From NCBI RefSeq assembly GCF_014839805.1, contig NC_051132.1:992001-1056000 (forward strand): a stretch of 64,000 bases of DNA. Reading direction: 5' to 3'. Source of the stretch: Manduca sexta (Eukaryota; Arthropoda; Insecta; Lepidoptera; Sphingidae). Positions 1-13,132 of this stretch are shown here, piece after piece; the stretch's first letter is position 1; each line of letters opens with the position of its first letter. The position numbers and the translations under genes were made by a program. The notes beneath the pieces were generated by a model. The model made no database searches. It was not told the origin of the DNA and worked only from the letters and a program-made list of their open reading frames with translations.

Positions 1-1924
1 TTTCGCGACAATTTTTCCTTGTTAAATCATTTTGATTTTCTCTGTTATCAATGTATATGGTTTTGATTAAATTTGTTACATAGACTTGGCAAGCCTGGAG
101 CGTTACCAAAAACTTTTTTTTTATTCTTATACAGTGTTATTTTGTTTGTAGGAGTTATAATTTGGAACAGCCATATTGATTCTGTAATTATATTGAAAAA
201 CGAAAAGCTACATTTGCCATGAGTGACATACTTACGCTACATTTAACTTGTTTACTTTAATTCCGAAAAAAGAACGTATAGGGAAAGCTACCACTAAAAG
301 CTAGATGTAAACAAAATACCTATTATGCTATAAAATACGCTGCTATATAAACCACAATAGTCATTAGGGTAATACATATTTAATTAGTTCAACCGTTTTA
401 CCGTTATTACGTCACTTCGAAATGGAAAGTAAAACGAATCATTAAACATTATTTAAATGATACTGATTAAAACATTAAAGTGCTGATAGATATGTTATCT
501 CTCTTCATATTTCCGGAATCAACGAACTACAAGGTGTTGATTCTTGAGCCGCTAATACCAAATATGGAGCAACAGATCTTGAAAAACAACGAAATTCGTT
601 AGAATCATCATTGTACTAGCTAAAACACGTATCACATGTCCTGTGGTCTGTTAGATTGTGGACACAAGCGAATGATTAATATGGCGCATCGGCTGCGACA
701 ATTAAATCACTTTACAAGACAATTTGTGCCTCGTCCCACACAGTCTGTCTTTAAGTTTAATCCATAGAGACGACGCCGTTTGGTAGGTCGTTTCACTGGA
801 AACAGTTAAATTTAGAATATCCGTTCGGCCCTACTTGGACAAATGCGTTCAGTGCGTTTTAGTCTTTGACTATGACATAGCGAGTTGATTTCGTTTTGTG
901 GTGTTACGATATTGCAATGGTTTTTGCCCTTTTGCTTTGTGATTTCTGTGAATGAAATTTATTTTCGCTCTAATCGTTATATGGTGAGATGTGTTATGTT
1001 AAATAATTGTTATTACTCTTATCTCTATGAACTAATTATTTATTGTCGTGCTTATGATAATGAAGACTAACAGAACAATGCCGTTTTGATACCGCCGCTG
1101 CGATGGTAATTATCGCATCAATAACAACGTGTTAAACAGTTTGTTGCCTTTATACTTCATGGGTCTTTAAATATTAAATATTCTATGATCAAGTAAAATT
1201 CTATAACGATAACATTAATATTATTACGGGGAGACGTACGTATCACTTATTACGAAGACATCTGTTTCTTACTTATTTATAATTCTATGGCGTTTAAGGT
1301 ACCATTACATAAATACAGCGCATTTAATTACAGTAACGAACATAATAAACATTTATAACATGCTCTAATAAATAAAATCAAAAACATCAATAAACACATT
1401 GAAGGAAACTGCTAGAACACAAATCAATTACGAAGTTCCTTGAGGTAACCGATATCGGATAACAATAACGATGCGGTTTATTACGTAGATAGCTCATCAA
1501 TAGTACGTGCATGCGCTACTTCCAAATAAATTCTAACATACTTCTACGAAACGATATTACGGTCAAATGACACAGCGTAGAAGGTAAACAAAAGCGCACA
1601 TATCAAGCCGTATGACTCACAATGAAGGTGTTCATCATATCACAGCTACTACGACTACCTTAGTCAACGCCGCGCACTTCTCTCTAACCCTCGTCTTTAA
1701 GTGATTTTTTATACATTACAGCTCAAGGTGATATCGCGCGACACATCGCGACCATAAGCGCTCGTATTTTCCTCAACGAGAACAAAGAAATTACATTTGC
1801 AAATTCATTTAACACTTTCCAACAACGCACCAGCCTGTTGATCTGCACACGTGTCGCGATGCATACGTGAAACGAGAGGATGCGAGCGTTCGACGCGCGC
1901 GTGCAATAAAAATCCAATGCAAAA
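1..1924. other. Upstream region of the shootin-like gene, no gene seen
   Basis: AT-rich sequence with no coding region I can support. The last ~250 bases become GC- and CpG-richer and probably hold the promoter and 5' UTR of the + strand gene. A palindromic E-box core (CACGTG) lies at 1848-1853, but no TATA box can be placed with confidence. The transcription start is not determined. Confidence 0.4.
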
Positions 1925-4900
1925 ATGATTAAAAGGAACGGTGATAATGTGTGTGCGATCGCGTCGAGCAACAATCAGTGTCAAGGCGCGAGGAGCGCCG
2001 TCTCGCTCTGTCCCGGCGGCGCGGCCACGCGGATACCGCGAGCCACTGCCGTCTGTGCCGCCAGGATGACGCCGCCCGACGCGCACCACAACACCAAGGA
2101 GGCGAACATCGCGCTCTCTACCTATGTCGAGAAGTGGAAAAACAGATACGAAGATGCTGAGAGGAAACACAAAACTTATTTGCTCAAATCTGAAAAAGGT
2201 CAGTTTTTTTATATTTTTTATATTAGGAAAATCTTTAATTTTTCCTGGGTTTTACTGAGTAACCGCGCATGCTCCAAATATTGTCTCGGTCATATGCAAA
2301 CGAAGACTCCTTGTAAATCCTATCCGCGTATTTGTCGGCTTATGACAGATGATAACCTGTTGCTTATACATTATTCCTAAATTCCTCCAATGCTGGCTTG
2401 TTTAGTTTAGAGTTTTTGTTTTATATACCGTAGAAAATGTATGTTAATGTTACTTTTCATTAAATTATTCAGTTGAGGTTACTGTTGACGTCAATATTTT
2501 ATCAATTATCGAGCTGCGCAACACGTATATCTTGCGATTACGTATCGCACGAGAGAAAGGAGCTGGAATAACATGTTTTAATAGCTTTTCCACCTCTATT
2601 ATAATTATTAGCACATTTTTAAGTTGCGCAACACTATTTTCTGATGAAATGTCAAAAATGTAAAATGACAGATTAATGCACATTGTTCAAATTTCTTTGT
2701 TTGAAAACAAAAACAAAAGTGGTGATAATAACAAAGGAACTATGTTGCCGTAGCTTTATAAATGCTCTTTGGAACCTTGTTTAATGTAACGTAAATTATT
2801 AAATGTAATAGATTTCTTCAAAGATATTTCGTTTGAAATAAAGAAATTTTATTTGACTGTATGTAGTAAGACGCAACGTGAATAATAACGTCAGTTTCAA
2901 TTTATCGTTTTCAAAGTGGCACGGACAAATACAAATAGTCGATAGATTTGATGTACCAACAAGATACGGCTAAGCGACAATACAGTTATATTTTTTATCA
3001 AATTCGTTTGGAATTAAACCTGTTGGCCGCATGATTAATGTTTAGCAGGAAACTGTGTCTATACATACCTATAAATATAGTATTACATTTGTTACTCAGA
3101 TATAAATGTTACGGAAAACCAATTTAGTTGTAATACCTTGAACAAATCCAAATGTGTGTCATCATTTGATATTTCAGTACAAATATTATATTATTAGATC
3201 ATATACAAATGGAATTATACTGAGCAATTAGAGTGTCTATTTTGTTGATTTTTCTGATCACCAAATTATAGACTTCAAAGTTTTTAAAAATATATATTTA
3301 TTGAACAATGCTTCTATTATTTATTTTTTTATGGGTAGTAAAATTAAGTGAGCAGTGACTTTGCTGTGTAACTCATTGTACCTACACCAAAAATGAAGTT
3401 GTGTGATCAAAAGGCCTTTATAGTTTTCACTTTTAAAACAATATTTAATTATACTTTGGAATCATGATACGAGTGATTGTAGGATAACAAATATTTGACT
3501 TGTTATCTCCACAAGAGACTTATTGGTTATAAAAATATACACTAGAGTAAATATAAAATTTGTTTCCTTTATATTTATGCAAGAACTGTTGGTTTGAAAA
3601 TAGTTTCTTGTTAAAGACTAGACCTTAACTACTTGGTTACCCATATTTTTCAACATATAAAGAATTAAATTTATAAAAATTTACAGCTATTTTAGGGCAT
3701 TTATTATTAAGTATTTGTTATTAGTAATATCATTTTTTTTAGATTGGTGAATATGCTTGTCTTCTGCAATATAAAAACTAGCTTCATACATATGCACTAG
3801 TTACATTGTTGGATTTTCCAGAGATACAACTGTAATGTATTGTTATTAAGGTTTAATGTGGTGCAGTATTATTTTTGATGATGTCATTTGAAATTACTCA
3901 ATAAATTTCCCATTTAGAATACTCAGAATGAAATGTAAACATGCTATTGAGCAGTAATATTAATTAATGCAACATTCAGCAGTCACATACACTTGTGACT
4001 CCCTTTTAACAAACCCAACCGTTAGACTGTCCTGACCAACAGAAACAAACAAGTCATGTATTGTGGGTATCTATCAACTACAGGAGTTGTTCTTTAATAT
4101 AATTTTGTTGATATTTGTTAATCAAACATACAGTATACACAAAACAAATTTGATTTTCTAACAACTAACAGTGTGGGCCACCTTTTTTACCAAATTTTGT
4201 TATCCGTTGATAAATTAAATGAAAGCTTTTCCTTTCTATTTGAATGGTCAGCGACATTAGGAGATTTGATTGTCTCTCATCTGCAAACAAAATGGGACTT
4301 TGAGTTCCAAAAAAAAGAATTTATTGAAAACATGATATTTCTGTCTCTCACAAAAAATCTATTTTAGCAAGTAACAGTTAGTTAAATTTTTTAGTTCGTC
4401 TTAACTGTAGTAATGAAGCAGTTAATCCACTTTCTTTGTTCATATGCAGTTAAAAATGTTTGATGGCCATGTGCCAAAGTAAATATTTGTAGTTAGGGGT
4501 AATGAACTGTGCATGAGGTCAGTTTGTTTACCAAAACATTGATATTTTGATGTATCACAGTATCACAGGCTGGCTCGTGAGAAAATGAGTTGATTGATGG
4601 TATTTCATATCTAAATATACTAGGAGACCAAAGTAATCAACCTTTTCCTGCTCTGTATTCCACTCCTTGAAGATTTCCAGCACATCCATTATGCTTATGA
4701 AATTGTAATTATTTATGGTTAGCAAAGGTACACAATATCTGATGTCTTGCAACAAAAAATAATCCGTGAAAGCAAAGTAATCTACCACTCTTTTTTGCTC
4801 GGTATTCCATTCCTTAAAAATGTAAATGTTTAAGGCTAGTGAAAGTAAACAATATTTGACCCACTTGACGCAATGAATCATGATAAAAATGTATCCTACT

Positions 4901-7900
4901 CAGAAATTAACTCCTGTGTAAAAGACTTCCCTCTAAGAGACATAAACGGCCATGTTAACAATTCTTATATTGTCATTGTTGGCCTTAACACAGTAAGATG
5001 AGATTAACATTATTATTCTATCAGCATTCAGTTAATTTATCCTTATATGGTTTACCTTCATTCTTTAACCTGTTGCTACATGCAGACGGTTCTAGCAAGG
5101 TTTTGGTTTAAACAATTGGATCATGAACAATCTCAAGATACGAGATGGTATCCGCAAACTAAAAAAGAATCGCAAACAAAAAAAAGACTCCGCAACTTAA
5201 AAAAAAGACTCTGCAAACTAAAAAAGGACTCCACTAACTAAAAAAAGTTTGTATTCATAGTTCTTTATCTTATTTTATAATATTCTTTTTTCAGCTAAGC
5301 GTGAGTACGATGACCTGCAACGGCGGTACAACATCCTCTCAGAGGAGAGAAACCACCTGGACTGCGAACTGCGGGAGCGGGAGAGAGAACTTAACAAGCT
5401 CAAGAATGTCTCCGAGAAGCTATTTAAGGAGTATCAGCAACTCAAGAACCAGCATGAAGTGGACGCCGGAGTTATGCACAAGTGAGTCTTTGCGACGCCA
5501 TTAAGCCGGCATTATTGTGTCGATTGGCAATGATCTTTCGTCATACAGTATGTAGAGGCTAGTCAACTTACCATCAGGTTTAGTGGAGTCACGGAGGATG
5601 ATCTGATTGTTATGGGCACGCTCCTTAAATATATAAAAAGGTATTGCAAATACTTTTTTATTCTGAAAATATTCTGACTATACTGTACTTGTTGGTAACT
5701 AGTGTTCAAATTTTTATAGCATAGGTCGGCAAACAAGGTTTGCCTATATCTATATCCTATAACTATATTTATGTTTAAGACAAAAACAAATTCATTAGGC
5801 CCTTATCCCCGAAGCGGTAGTCAGGGGCGAAACCAGGGCACCCACTTTTTAAGTCTCTTCCGTCCCATGATGTAATAGGGGCGAGTCCATCGCCATACCG
5901 AGCACAAATTCCAGACTCCTTATTTTTAGACATATTCTGTAAAAAATTAAATACTTACAGAATATACTGTACCCACCTACCTGCAAATGACGTTTGTTAT
6001 TACATCCAATACGCGGAAAGGATTACAAATGGATGTTTTATTTTTAGATGCGCATGAGTGGCTTGACCACAATAGGATGAGTTTCATTATGTCACGTGAT
6101 CGTGGCTAACTGTTTACACTCCGAGCCTCGAGGTAACGCGTTACGTCTAGGATGTGTCGGGTTCGGTTCCCGCAAGGGTTTTTAATGACTAGTATAAGTT
6201 TACACTACATTTAGTAAATTTTATAAAGTTTAGATATAATTCGAAAAGGATCACCACGTATCACATAGACAGATATAAGGGCTGAAAAAGTGTGGGTGCA
6301 CAATATTGGTTGCTGCCTAACATTTGAAGGGATAAAAGTGCAACCTTACTCACTGTTAAACTCTGCTTAATTTATGATGTATATTAATAATCATAAACTT
6401 TATTTGGCACAACATTAAACGACAACAATTATTCACATGAGGCTGACATATGCATAAAATTGTGTTTAAATAGAAATTTTCAAACTTTAAATATGAGGCG
6501 CCAAACTAGACAAAGCCTTCTTGGAGACCAGAACGTTTTTATTAACTTCTATCTAAAACTTTAAACTTCTGTCTTTCTCGCCTCCGCCTCGTCTCTCCAC
6601 TATGCACGTTGCCTAACCGTTATCGCGCTCCATTAGCGTGATAAATACCCAAATGACAGTATAATGGGGCTTATCTACTATCATAACTACACGTGTTTAC
6701 CTGACATACATCACTAAATCAATTTCAAGCGTCAGAAGAACTGGTTTCTCAAATGAAATCTGTTTGGAAAATGTTTAAATGGAAACATTACGATGTTTAG
6801 CAATATTAGCCTTACGTTTGGCAGCTTGTATGGGCTATACTGGTCCTGGGTTTGAATCCCGGGTTGGGAAACTCTGTGCGGGTTTTTTATACGTGTTACC
6901 TTATCTCAGGGTGAGCGCAGTGGTGTGCCATGCAGTACTTTGTAATACAAAATTCTATATGCTTGTTGCTACTGTTTATGGGCGATCGTATTGTTTACTA
7001 GCAGGCGAGCGGCATGCTCGTCTCGTTATTTAAATACAATAAAAAAAATTGCTTCTTCCAATTTCATTTTCCAATTGGGGTGAAGTGAGTCGCAGACGCC
7101 CAGCCGTAGAACCAAGCTAAATCGTTTCCCCAACATGCTTGTAGCAGCGTGTTGTGCAGAATCCACATTAAGGTATAAGGACATACAGGATCCGTGAGGA
7201 ATGTACGGGGTCTCCTTAACAATATTAGAAGGTTAAAACAGTATGCTCAATAAAAAAAATACGCTATAACGGTTTCATCCGACAAGTCACGTTTGTAAAT
7301 CGGCTAATGTGCTTTGGAGCACAGATAATAAGAACTTGTGAAACGTAGACAGTAATGCGTAGATAATGTTTTAGGATGAGCACAGCATCACGCAATGTTT
7401 TGTAATCAAGTCTTACATTTTGAAATGGTGCTCATAATATATTCTCATATACGTTACTTATCAGCAACAATAAACAACGCAATAATCATGAAAGGTGTTG
7501 TTCTTGTTGAGGGAAATAATATTGCATACTTACATTAATAAGTTTAAACCTTGATCCGCGACCAGATTCAACCTGCGATGTGTCAATTACACATGGTTTG
7601 CCGGACTTTTTAACCGACTTCAAAAAAAGGAGGAGGTTATTTCGTCCCATAATATGATAAGAAATCCATTTTTATAACATACTTATCTCGTACCACACAT
7701 GATTACACATCAAAACCTAACAAATACTGTTTGCCTCAGTCTCGACCTCAGATCTTTACATACCAACAATTCAGCCACTACACCAATAACAATGATGCGA
7801 TTATTATAGCTGATATCTCAACAAGTATTGTGCACTTGAATCAAGTATTCACAATGATTTGCGGAAGAAACGCGTTCGTTGAATCATGTGTAAGTAATTC

Positions 7901-10900
7901 TGATGTTTGTGTGATCTGTAGTTTATAGTTTGTTAGAGATAGTCGCTCTTATGTTACGTAAACAGGTTTATGTGATATTTGGGCGTATCTGGGTTAGTAC
8001 TGCCTCAAGGCCATCGAAATGATAGCTTTCTGTGGAGTTTTGTTTTGGTGAGTGAGACTGGAAGTCCCGATCATTATCTTCTCTAAGCCCTGTTCTTTGA
8101 AGGCTGGCAACACCTCCATGATTCTTCACGGCTGTAAATGGATTATTAAGGCCAGGTGGGGCATTTGGTTATTTGCTGGTCTGTAAACCACGGGTATTTG
8201 GGTAGAGTAAATGACATTGTAGTACAATAGAGTACTACCTATGCCAATGAGAACAGATCTGGTAGAGTGCTGAATTAAATCAAGTCTAACTGGTAAGAGT
8301 ACTTGGAATTGGTAGAGTAGTATTCTAGTGTCTCTACTGTTCACTCTACCCGTGTCCACTGGGCTATAGGTACTATAAAATATTAGATAATCAAATACAA
8401 AAATACAGGCTTCTTATTCCGTAGTTTTCAGTGAAGCCTTAAACGAAATGTAGATAATAAATAAAGGTATTGTTCCCCAGGGTGATGCAGCAGGCAGGGG
8501 AGTGGTACAAGCAGAACAAGCAGTTGAAACGGCGCAGCTCTGCGTTATTGCAGGCGCTGCCGATGAAGTCAGTCGATATAGATTTCACGGACGCTGCTGA
8601 TGCAGGTAAATTGAAGATATAAGAATTACAGATTGAGTTGACATAATTGTGTCAACTAGCAAAGGGCAATCTCTTGTTAGTCGACACTCGTATCTCGACC
8701 CCACTCTGCTTACCATCAGGTGCAGTGAAGTCACATTACCATGGTTGTATTAAAAAAATGTTCAAGACTTGAAGTGGTAACATATAACAAGTAAGCACTG
8801 GAGTATACCCTGTCACTAGTTCAGGATGATAGATAGAAGACAAAAAAAAATTGTGAAACAAAATGCTTGGCCACTTGATGGAAAAGCCATTGTGGATGAA
8901 CTGCCATAACGCTATTGCCGTTAGCTTATGGCCGCATTCTTAACATTGAAGAAGGATGGACATTATGAAGTCAATATGTTATATAGATAATAAATGAACC
9001 TAGGTACAAATGAAATGAAAATCACACAAACATACTTATTAACTAGATATATTTAGGTAGTGTAACAATAGGCGGTCTTATCTAAGACCGATCCCTTCCA
9101 GACAACCAAAGTATGAAATCACTTCTACTTTATTAAAGCACTTCTGATATGTTTTTTTCATTCAATTTTATTCCAGCATCGGATACAAGCAGTAATGAGG
9201 AAGTGGAGTTTCTGAAACAGACAGTCTCGGAGCTGAGTCGTCAGATAGCCTCGCTGCAGACAGACCTGAACACGGCCAAGCTGCAGGAATTCGAGGCTCA
9301 CGAAGCCAATGTTGCTCTTGGACAGGTACCACTAACTTTGGTTATTTTACATTTTTTTTAGAATTAAGCAGGGTACTTATGAGGAAGATCCATGAAAAAA
9401 ATTACAACAAGAGAATAGAGAATGCGAAAGAAGGTATAATGTATGCTATAACGTCAGAGGGGGGAAAGTGGATCTTGGGATTTTACTGATGGTAAACCTT
9501 ATGGTCTAATAGGAATACTACATTACATCTGTTTTAGTTCTTATGATTCAGTTGCCTTAGACATATTATAATCAGTTCTTGAAATTTTTGGATGATCTAT
9601 AAACGAAAAATTTCTACTCCAAGCCGGGTCATTTCTGGGTTCATTTTCGAAAATGAATATAACTGTAGCTTATAACGTTGCAGGAGTTGGAAACGGAGAA
9701 AGAGAAGTCAGCGGCGCAGGAGAAGGAGCTGGAGGAGTTGAGGTCCCAGCTGGAGCGGCACCACCGCGTGTCCAAGCTGCTCATGGACGAGGTCACCGCG
9801 CTCAAGAACAACGCCGACCAGGACCGGCAGATGGCTGAGACGTACGTACACTAGTTTTACTATTGAGTTTATTCAATATTTATAATTTGCGTGTTAGACG
9901 TTTCCTAGGCTAGTTGAAATAAATTATATTAACCATTTAATAATAATTGGTGTTATCAATAGATTCTGATTCACATTCAATTTTATTATGAAGGCATTTC
10001 ATTTTATAAGTTCGGTAAACAGCTGATTGTAACCTCATTATCTTGTCAATTAAGTAGGCACGGTATGTAACGAAATTTTTAAACAGTATCGAACATTACA
10101 GAAATATCTTCAATAAAGGGAATCGACTATTGATTAATTATACATGTAATGTGTCATATTTATTATTTTTAGAAGTTTTTTCTCTTTTTGTAATGAATAT
10201 TTTTTGTTCGCTATGCTTACTGGAGCAGAGCCGCGGACAATGGTAATATATATTTGTAAAGTCGTGCGTGGTTGTGATGTGGCGCGACTGTACGCTGGGC
10301 TGTGGTGGTGCAGGTACCGCTCGGAGGCGCGCGCCGCCAAGAAGCGCGTGAAGCTGCTGACGCACCAGAGCTCGCTGCTGCTGGCCGACGTGGAGGCCGA
10401 CGCGCGCCTGCTCACGCTGCTGGCCGAGGTCGAGAGCCTGCGCGACGCGCTGGAGGAGCAGGCGCACCGCCACCAGGACCAGCTCCACGACCTGCAGGTC
10501 AGCTCTCTGCCACAAAGCTGTGTACCTCATGACAAACAGGCTGGCATGATTATGACTGGTGAGGGGTGACAATCCTACTACACTCACCATGAGAGGCAAT
10601 AGGGTCGCTTTGTCGTGGCCATGTAAAAATGTCGCGACAGGCCGAGTTGTTTAGCTCGAGCCAGTATACAAACAAATTACTTAACTGCTATTGAGTAATC
10701 TCCATCGCCCATAAACGCCCACAATATCAAACAAATGGTAAAGTAATAAATATTATAAAACAGAAAAATGTCTGTATGCGGATAACACCTTTTATCTCTG
10801 AAGGAGTAGACAAAGGAAATATTGGACAACCACTTTCGACATATGTGGTCCATTCCATCATGTAATAAAATGGGGTTTGTGCTTTCAAACATCATACTCC

Positions 10901-13132
10901 CCTCATTAACAAACTGTCCCTTTCAGTGTCTAAAAAATAAAATTCTGACAAAACAATTTCCAGTTGAAACTAGCTGAGAAGCACGAGGAGACAGATATAC
11001 TCCTGTGGGAGGAGAAGATCCGGCTCGCGGAGGAAGACGCGCGGAAGGCGGTGGAGAGGGCCGAGCAGGCGGAGAGGAGGCTCGCGGAGGCTGAGAGGCG
11101 GCCGCACGACGCCGACAAGAGGCTCGCTGACATGGAGAAGAAGGTGAGAAATACTGAAGTGTAGAAAATAGAAACGCTGAGAAAGTAAAAGTGCGTAAAG
11201 GCATAGTTAAAGAAGTAGTATAAAAGAATCAGAAATAGAAAAATAGTTGCAGTTAGATGCATGTGTAAATATTATTATAGAAGTTAGAAGGGTGATTTGT
11301 ACGAGTATCAAAGGTAAAATTCCCATGTAGATAAATGAATGATATATACAGGGTAATTTTGACATTGTATTACTAAATGACCCTGTATATCGGGGTGAGC
11401 AACACTAGAGTATTGGCTACTGTATCTAAATTTGACTATAACATTGACTCGAGTATTGATCGCCAGTCGACGCAATTGTGCCGGTCCATTGAGAATCCGT
11501 TATAGACTGATTCATCTGGGACTGTGACATACATGGGTCTCTATGTCAGGTTTTACATTTGTGTGCGGTGATTGCTATTCAAGATACAAATATTTTACTA
11601 TCAACAGCAAAATATTTCTAACGTATAATATTTAAATTAAAATGGAACAATCAATTGACAGCTGGCAGAAGCTGAGAGAAGACTGTCAGAGGCGGAGAGA
11701 AGCAGACCGGCGCAGAGGCGCTCCAACCTCCTGTCGCGGATCAGCTACTTCGAGAGCGGCGGCGCCGACAGGAACCCGCCTCGGCACGACCCGCGGGAAC
11801 CCATCGGAGAGAAGGCACAGGAGCCTGAAGGTACAGGGCACATACTGTGCTAGTCTGTTAGGAGTAATAATAAATTATGATTTAATTTCATAATTTATGA
11901 AGTCTAAATTGTAATCAGTTATGATTGTTTTATTTACCACATAATTTCAATAGTTCTGGTATCACAACATGATGACACTGACAGCATAATAACCAGTATG
12001 ACAACTTCTGCACCGGCCCCCGCTTTAATATCACCAAATTGTATATCATCCCTAATATTACCGTCAAGCCGCGAGCGCATTAATGTTTTTAGTTTGACTT
12101 AATGTGGTATTATATTAGAAATTGAAAAAAAAAACACTGTGTAAAGATTATTTTTTTGTATTGATTGTTCAAGTAGAAATATTATCTTTTTTCTTCCAGA
12201 AATGTGTTATGTATTTTCTTAAATATATTTTTTTTATCCACAGTCTCGGCTCCCCGCGCGGCGTCCCCTGCTCCTGCAGTATCTCCGCCGCGCTGTCCCT
12301 CCCCGCCGCCCTCCCCGCCGCCCCCGCCAGCGCCTGCGCCCGCGCCGCCACCAGCATGTCCCCCTCCACCGCCGCCGCCACCTCCCCCGCCGGCGGTGTT
12401 CTGCGGGTCGAGCTCAGTGGAGGACATGGCCAAGATGCTCGCCGGCAAGTCAGGCACGCTCAAGAAAACCAAACAGAATAATGGTAATACTAATGATTAT
12501 TACAGTTAAACATGTATTAGAGTTATCGATGTTAAACACTGTTGCGCGACATAGTGTAAATATGGAAAATTTGTTGTACACTTTATTTCTCGATATAAAT
12601 AAAAGGTCTTGCTTAACAACACCATATATATGGTGAAAACATATTAATATAATCGAGTTACGTTTCGTAATCAACGGATTATCCAATAAAACAAATAAAT
12701 ATAATATTCAATGAGCAATATTTTTCGGCAGTCGCTACAATTATACTCGCCAGTTGAAAATATATATTAATTACACCACTAGCTTTTAGATATAACCCAT
12801 CATATGCATCCATTTGTTCATGATTACCGTGCTCAGTTTTTTTTTATTTTTTCTCCTTATTGAAGTAAATTCCTCGACCTATTTCTAAAATTTAGTTATG
12901 TAGCATGAAGGTCGATAATCAATATCATATTTCAGGTGGTGCAATAGACGCGATAGTGGACCAGATCAAGGGCGGCAAGTTCCAGCTGAAGTCGACGGAG
13001 CAGAGCTTCATGGAGCGCAAGCCCAAGGAGGAGCAGCCAGAAGCGGTGAAGGAGATGCTGTCAATCCTCGGCACGCTGCGCAAGCGCCGCACCACGCGGC
13101 CCGGGCTCGTCTCCGCGCCGCCTGACTCCTGA
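1925..13132 (+). CDS. SHTN1: Shootin-1-like coiled-coil protein (10 coding exons)
   Basis: Exons 1925-2198, 5295-5481, 8481-8605, 9177-9325, 9684-9841, 10314-10497, 10964-11143, 11662-11830, 12244-12483 and 12936-13132 all have GT-AG borders and join in one frame to 620 residues. Most of the chain is heptad-rich coiled coil. Exon 9 encodes a proline tract and the motif SSVEDMAKML. Exon 10 encodes AIDAIVDQIKGGKFQL and a late EMLSILGTLRKRR block. This order (coiled coil, polyproline, 'D.I..G..L', '.ILGTL') matches vertebrate shootin-1, which links actin flow to adhesion molecules and regulates neuronal polarity and PI3K signalling. That role is inferred for an insect. A second in-frame ATG at 2066 has a good context and would give 573 residues; I chose 1925 because it is first and preceded by AAAA. 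No membrane segment is seen. Confidence 0.82.
4612..4870 (-). repeat. Diverged tandem duplication (~135 bp unit)
   Basis: Two neighbouring blocks share the order 'aaagtaat..., gct c.gtattcca..cctt..., ggttagcaaag/ggctagtgaaag, tacacaatat/taaacaatat'. Read on the - strand, both blocks contain the peptide string FKEWNTEQ. The shared peptide could mean a decayed coding sequence, but no family was recognised and neither frame stays open long. Confidence 0.45.
5150..5247 (+). repeat. Short tandem repeat, ~18-21 bp unit, 5 copies
   Basis: Five imperfect copies of a unit like ACTCCGCAAACTAAAAAAAG lie about 50 bases upstream of the exon 2 acceptor. Copies differ by single substitutions and A-run length, as expected from replication slippage. 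Confidence 0.7.
5795..5925 (-). repeat. Dispersed repeat fragment (family with CCCCTTCGGGG hairpin)
   Basis: Contains 'cttatccccgaagcggtagtc' and 'gggcacccacttttta'. The same family appears in the other orientation at 35655-35775, as GGGTGCCCTAGTTGCGCC followed by CCCCTTCGGGGATAAATGCC, and weakly at 32330-32460. It is probably the end of a non-autonomous element. Confidence 0.5.
6805..7048 (+). repeat. SINE-like element with B-box
   Basis: A B-box-like GGTTTGAATCC lies at 6849-6859, followed by a body containing GAGCGCAGTGG, CTTTGTAAT and CTGTTTATGGGCGATCGTAT. It ends in an A-rich tail (aatacaataaaaaaaat). The body recurs at about 62480-62610 (GAGCGCAGTGG, ACTTTGTAATTTAAGG, TGTTTATGGGCGGTCGTATC) and partly at 7365-7445. 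The internal promoter plus the dispersed copies indicate a tRNA-derived SINE. Confidence 0.6.
7608..7641 (+). repeat. Common lepidopteran repeat word
   Basis: 'TTTTAACCGACTTCAAAAAA' followed by an AGGAGGAGGTT block. I know this string as a highly dispersed element in moth and butterfly genomes. Only the conserved core is visible; the element borders are not. Confidence 0.55.
8650..8760 (+). repeat. SINE fragment (AGTCGACA...ACCATCAGG family)
   Basis: Contains 'gcaatctcttgttagtcgac' and 'accccactctgcttaccatc'. It matches the better-preserved copies at 44541-44770 and 45240-45360. Further traces of the family occur at 5545-5640, 10560-10635 and 30270-30380. Confidence 0.55.
11343..11391. repeat. 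Short inverted repeat, MITE-like
   Basis: Arms of about 12 bp (TATACAGGGT... and ...ACCCTGTATA) enclose ~25 bp in intron 7 of the shootin-like gene. ACAGGGT-type ends are common on small insect inverted-repeat elements. No target duplication is clear. Confidence 0.35.
12244..12483 (+). CDS. SHTN1: Proline-rich exon 9 of the shootin-like gene
   Basis: 240-bp exon that joins phase 1 at both ends. It encodes about 60 residues dominated by proline, with runs up to about 11, then VFCGSSSVEDMAKMLAGKSG. Proline runs of this kind bind profilin, WW or SH3 partners. The first ~140 bases are almost purely C and G. Other frames of this exon also look open and low-complexity, but only this frame connects exon 8 to exon 10. 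Confidence 0.75.

Larger units (their letters stand above)
2199..5294 (+). other. Intron 1 of the shootin-like gene
   Basis: 3.1-kb AT-rich intron from donor GTCAGT at 2199 to an acceptor ending TTTTTTCAG at 5294. It holds no supported gene. Two local repeats stand out and are listed separately: a diverged duplication at 4612-4870 and a short tandem repeat at 5150-5247. Confidence 0.6.
5482..8480 (+). other. Intron 2 of the shootin-like gene, filled with short repeat remnants
   Basis: 3-kb intron from GTGAGT (5482) to an acceptor ending TTCCCCAG (8480). It contains SINE-like fragments near 5545-5640, 5795-5925 and 6805-7048, a tRNA-like stretch near 6125-6180 with a B-box-like GGTTCGGTTCC, a common lepidopteran repeat at 7608-7641, and a stretch at 8040-8370 with repeated GTAGAGT words. 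No coding gene is supported inside it. Confidence 0.5.

Noticed and set aside
6125..6180. A tRNA gene
   Set aside because: A B-box-like GGTTCGGTTCC is present, but no cloverleaf with a proper acceptor stem could be drawn. It is more likely SINE or tRNA-derived debris.
10134..10599. Antisense open frames over shootin-like exon 6
   Set aside because: They are shadows of a GC-rich coding exon whose + strand frame is confirmed by splice phase and homology.
12122..12509. Alternative open frames over the proline-coding exon on both strands
   Set aside because: They arise from C/G-rich low complexity. Only one frame joins exons 8 and 10 with correct splice phase.
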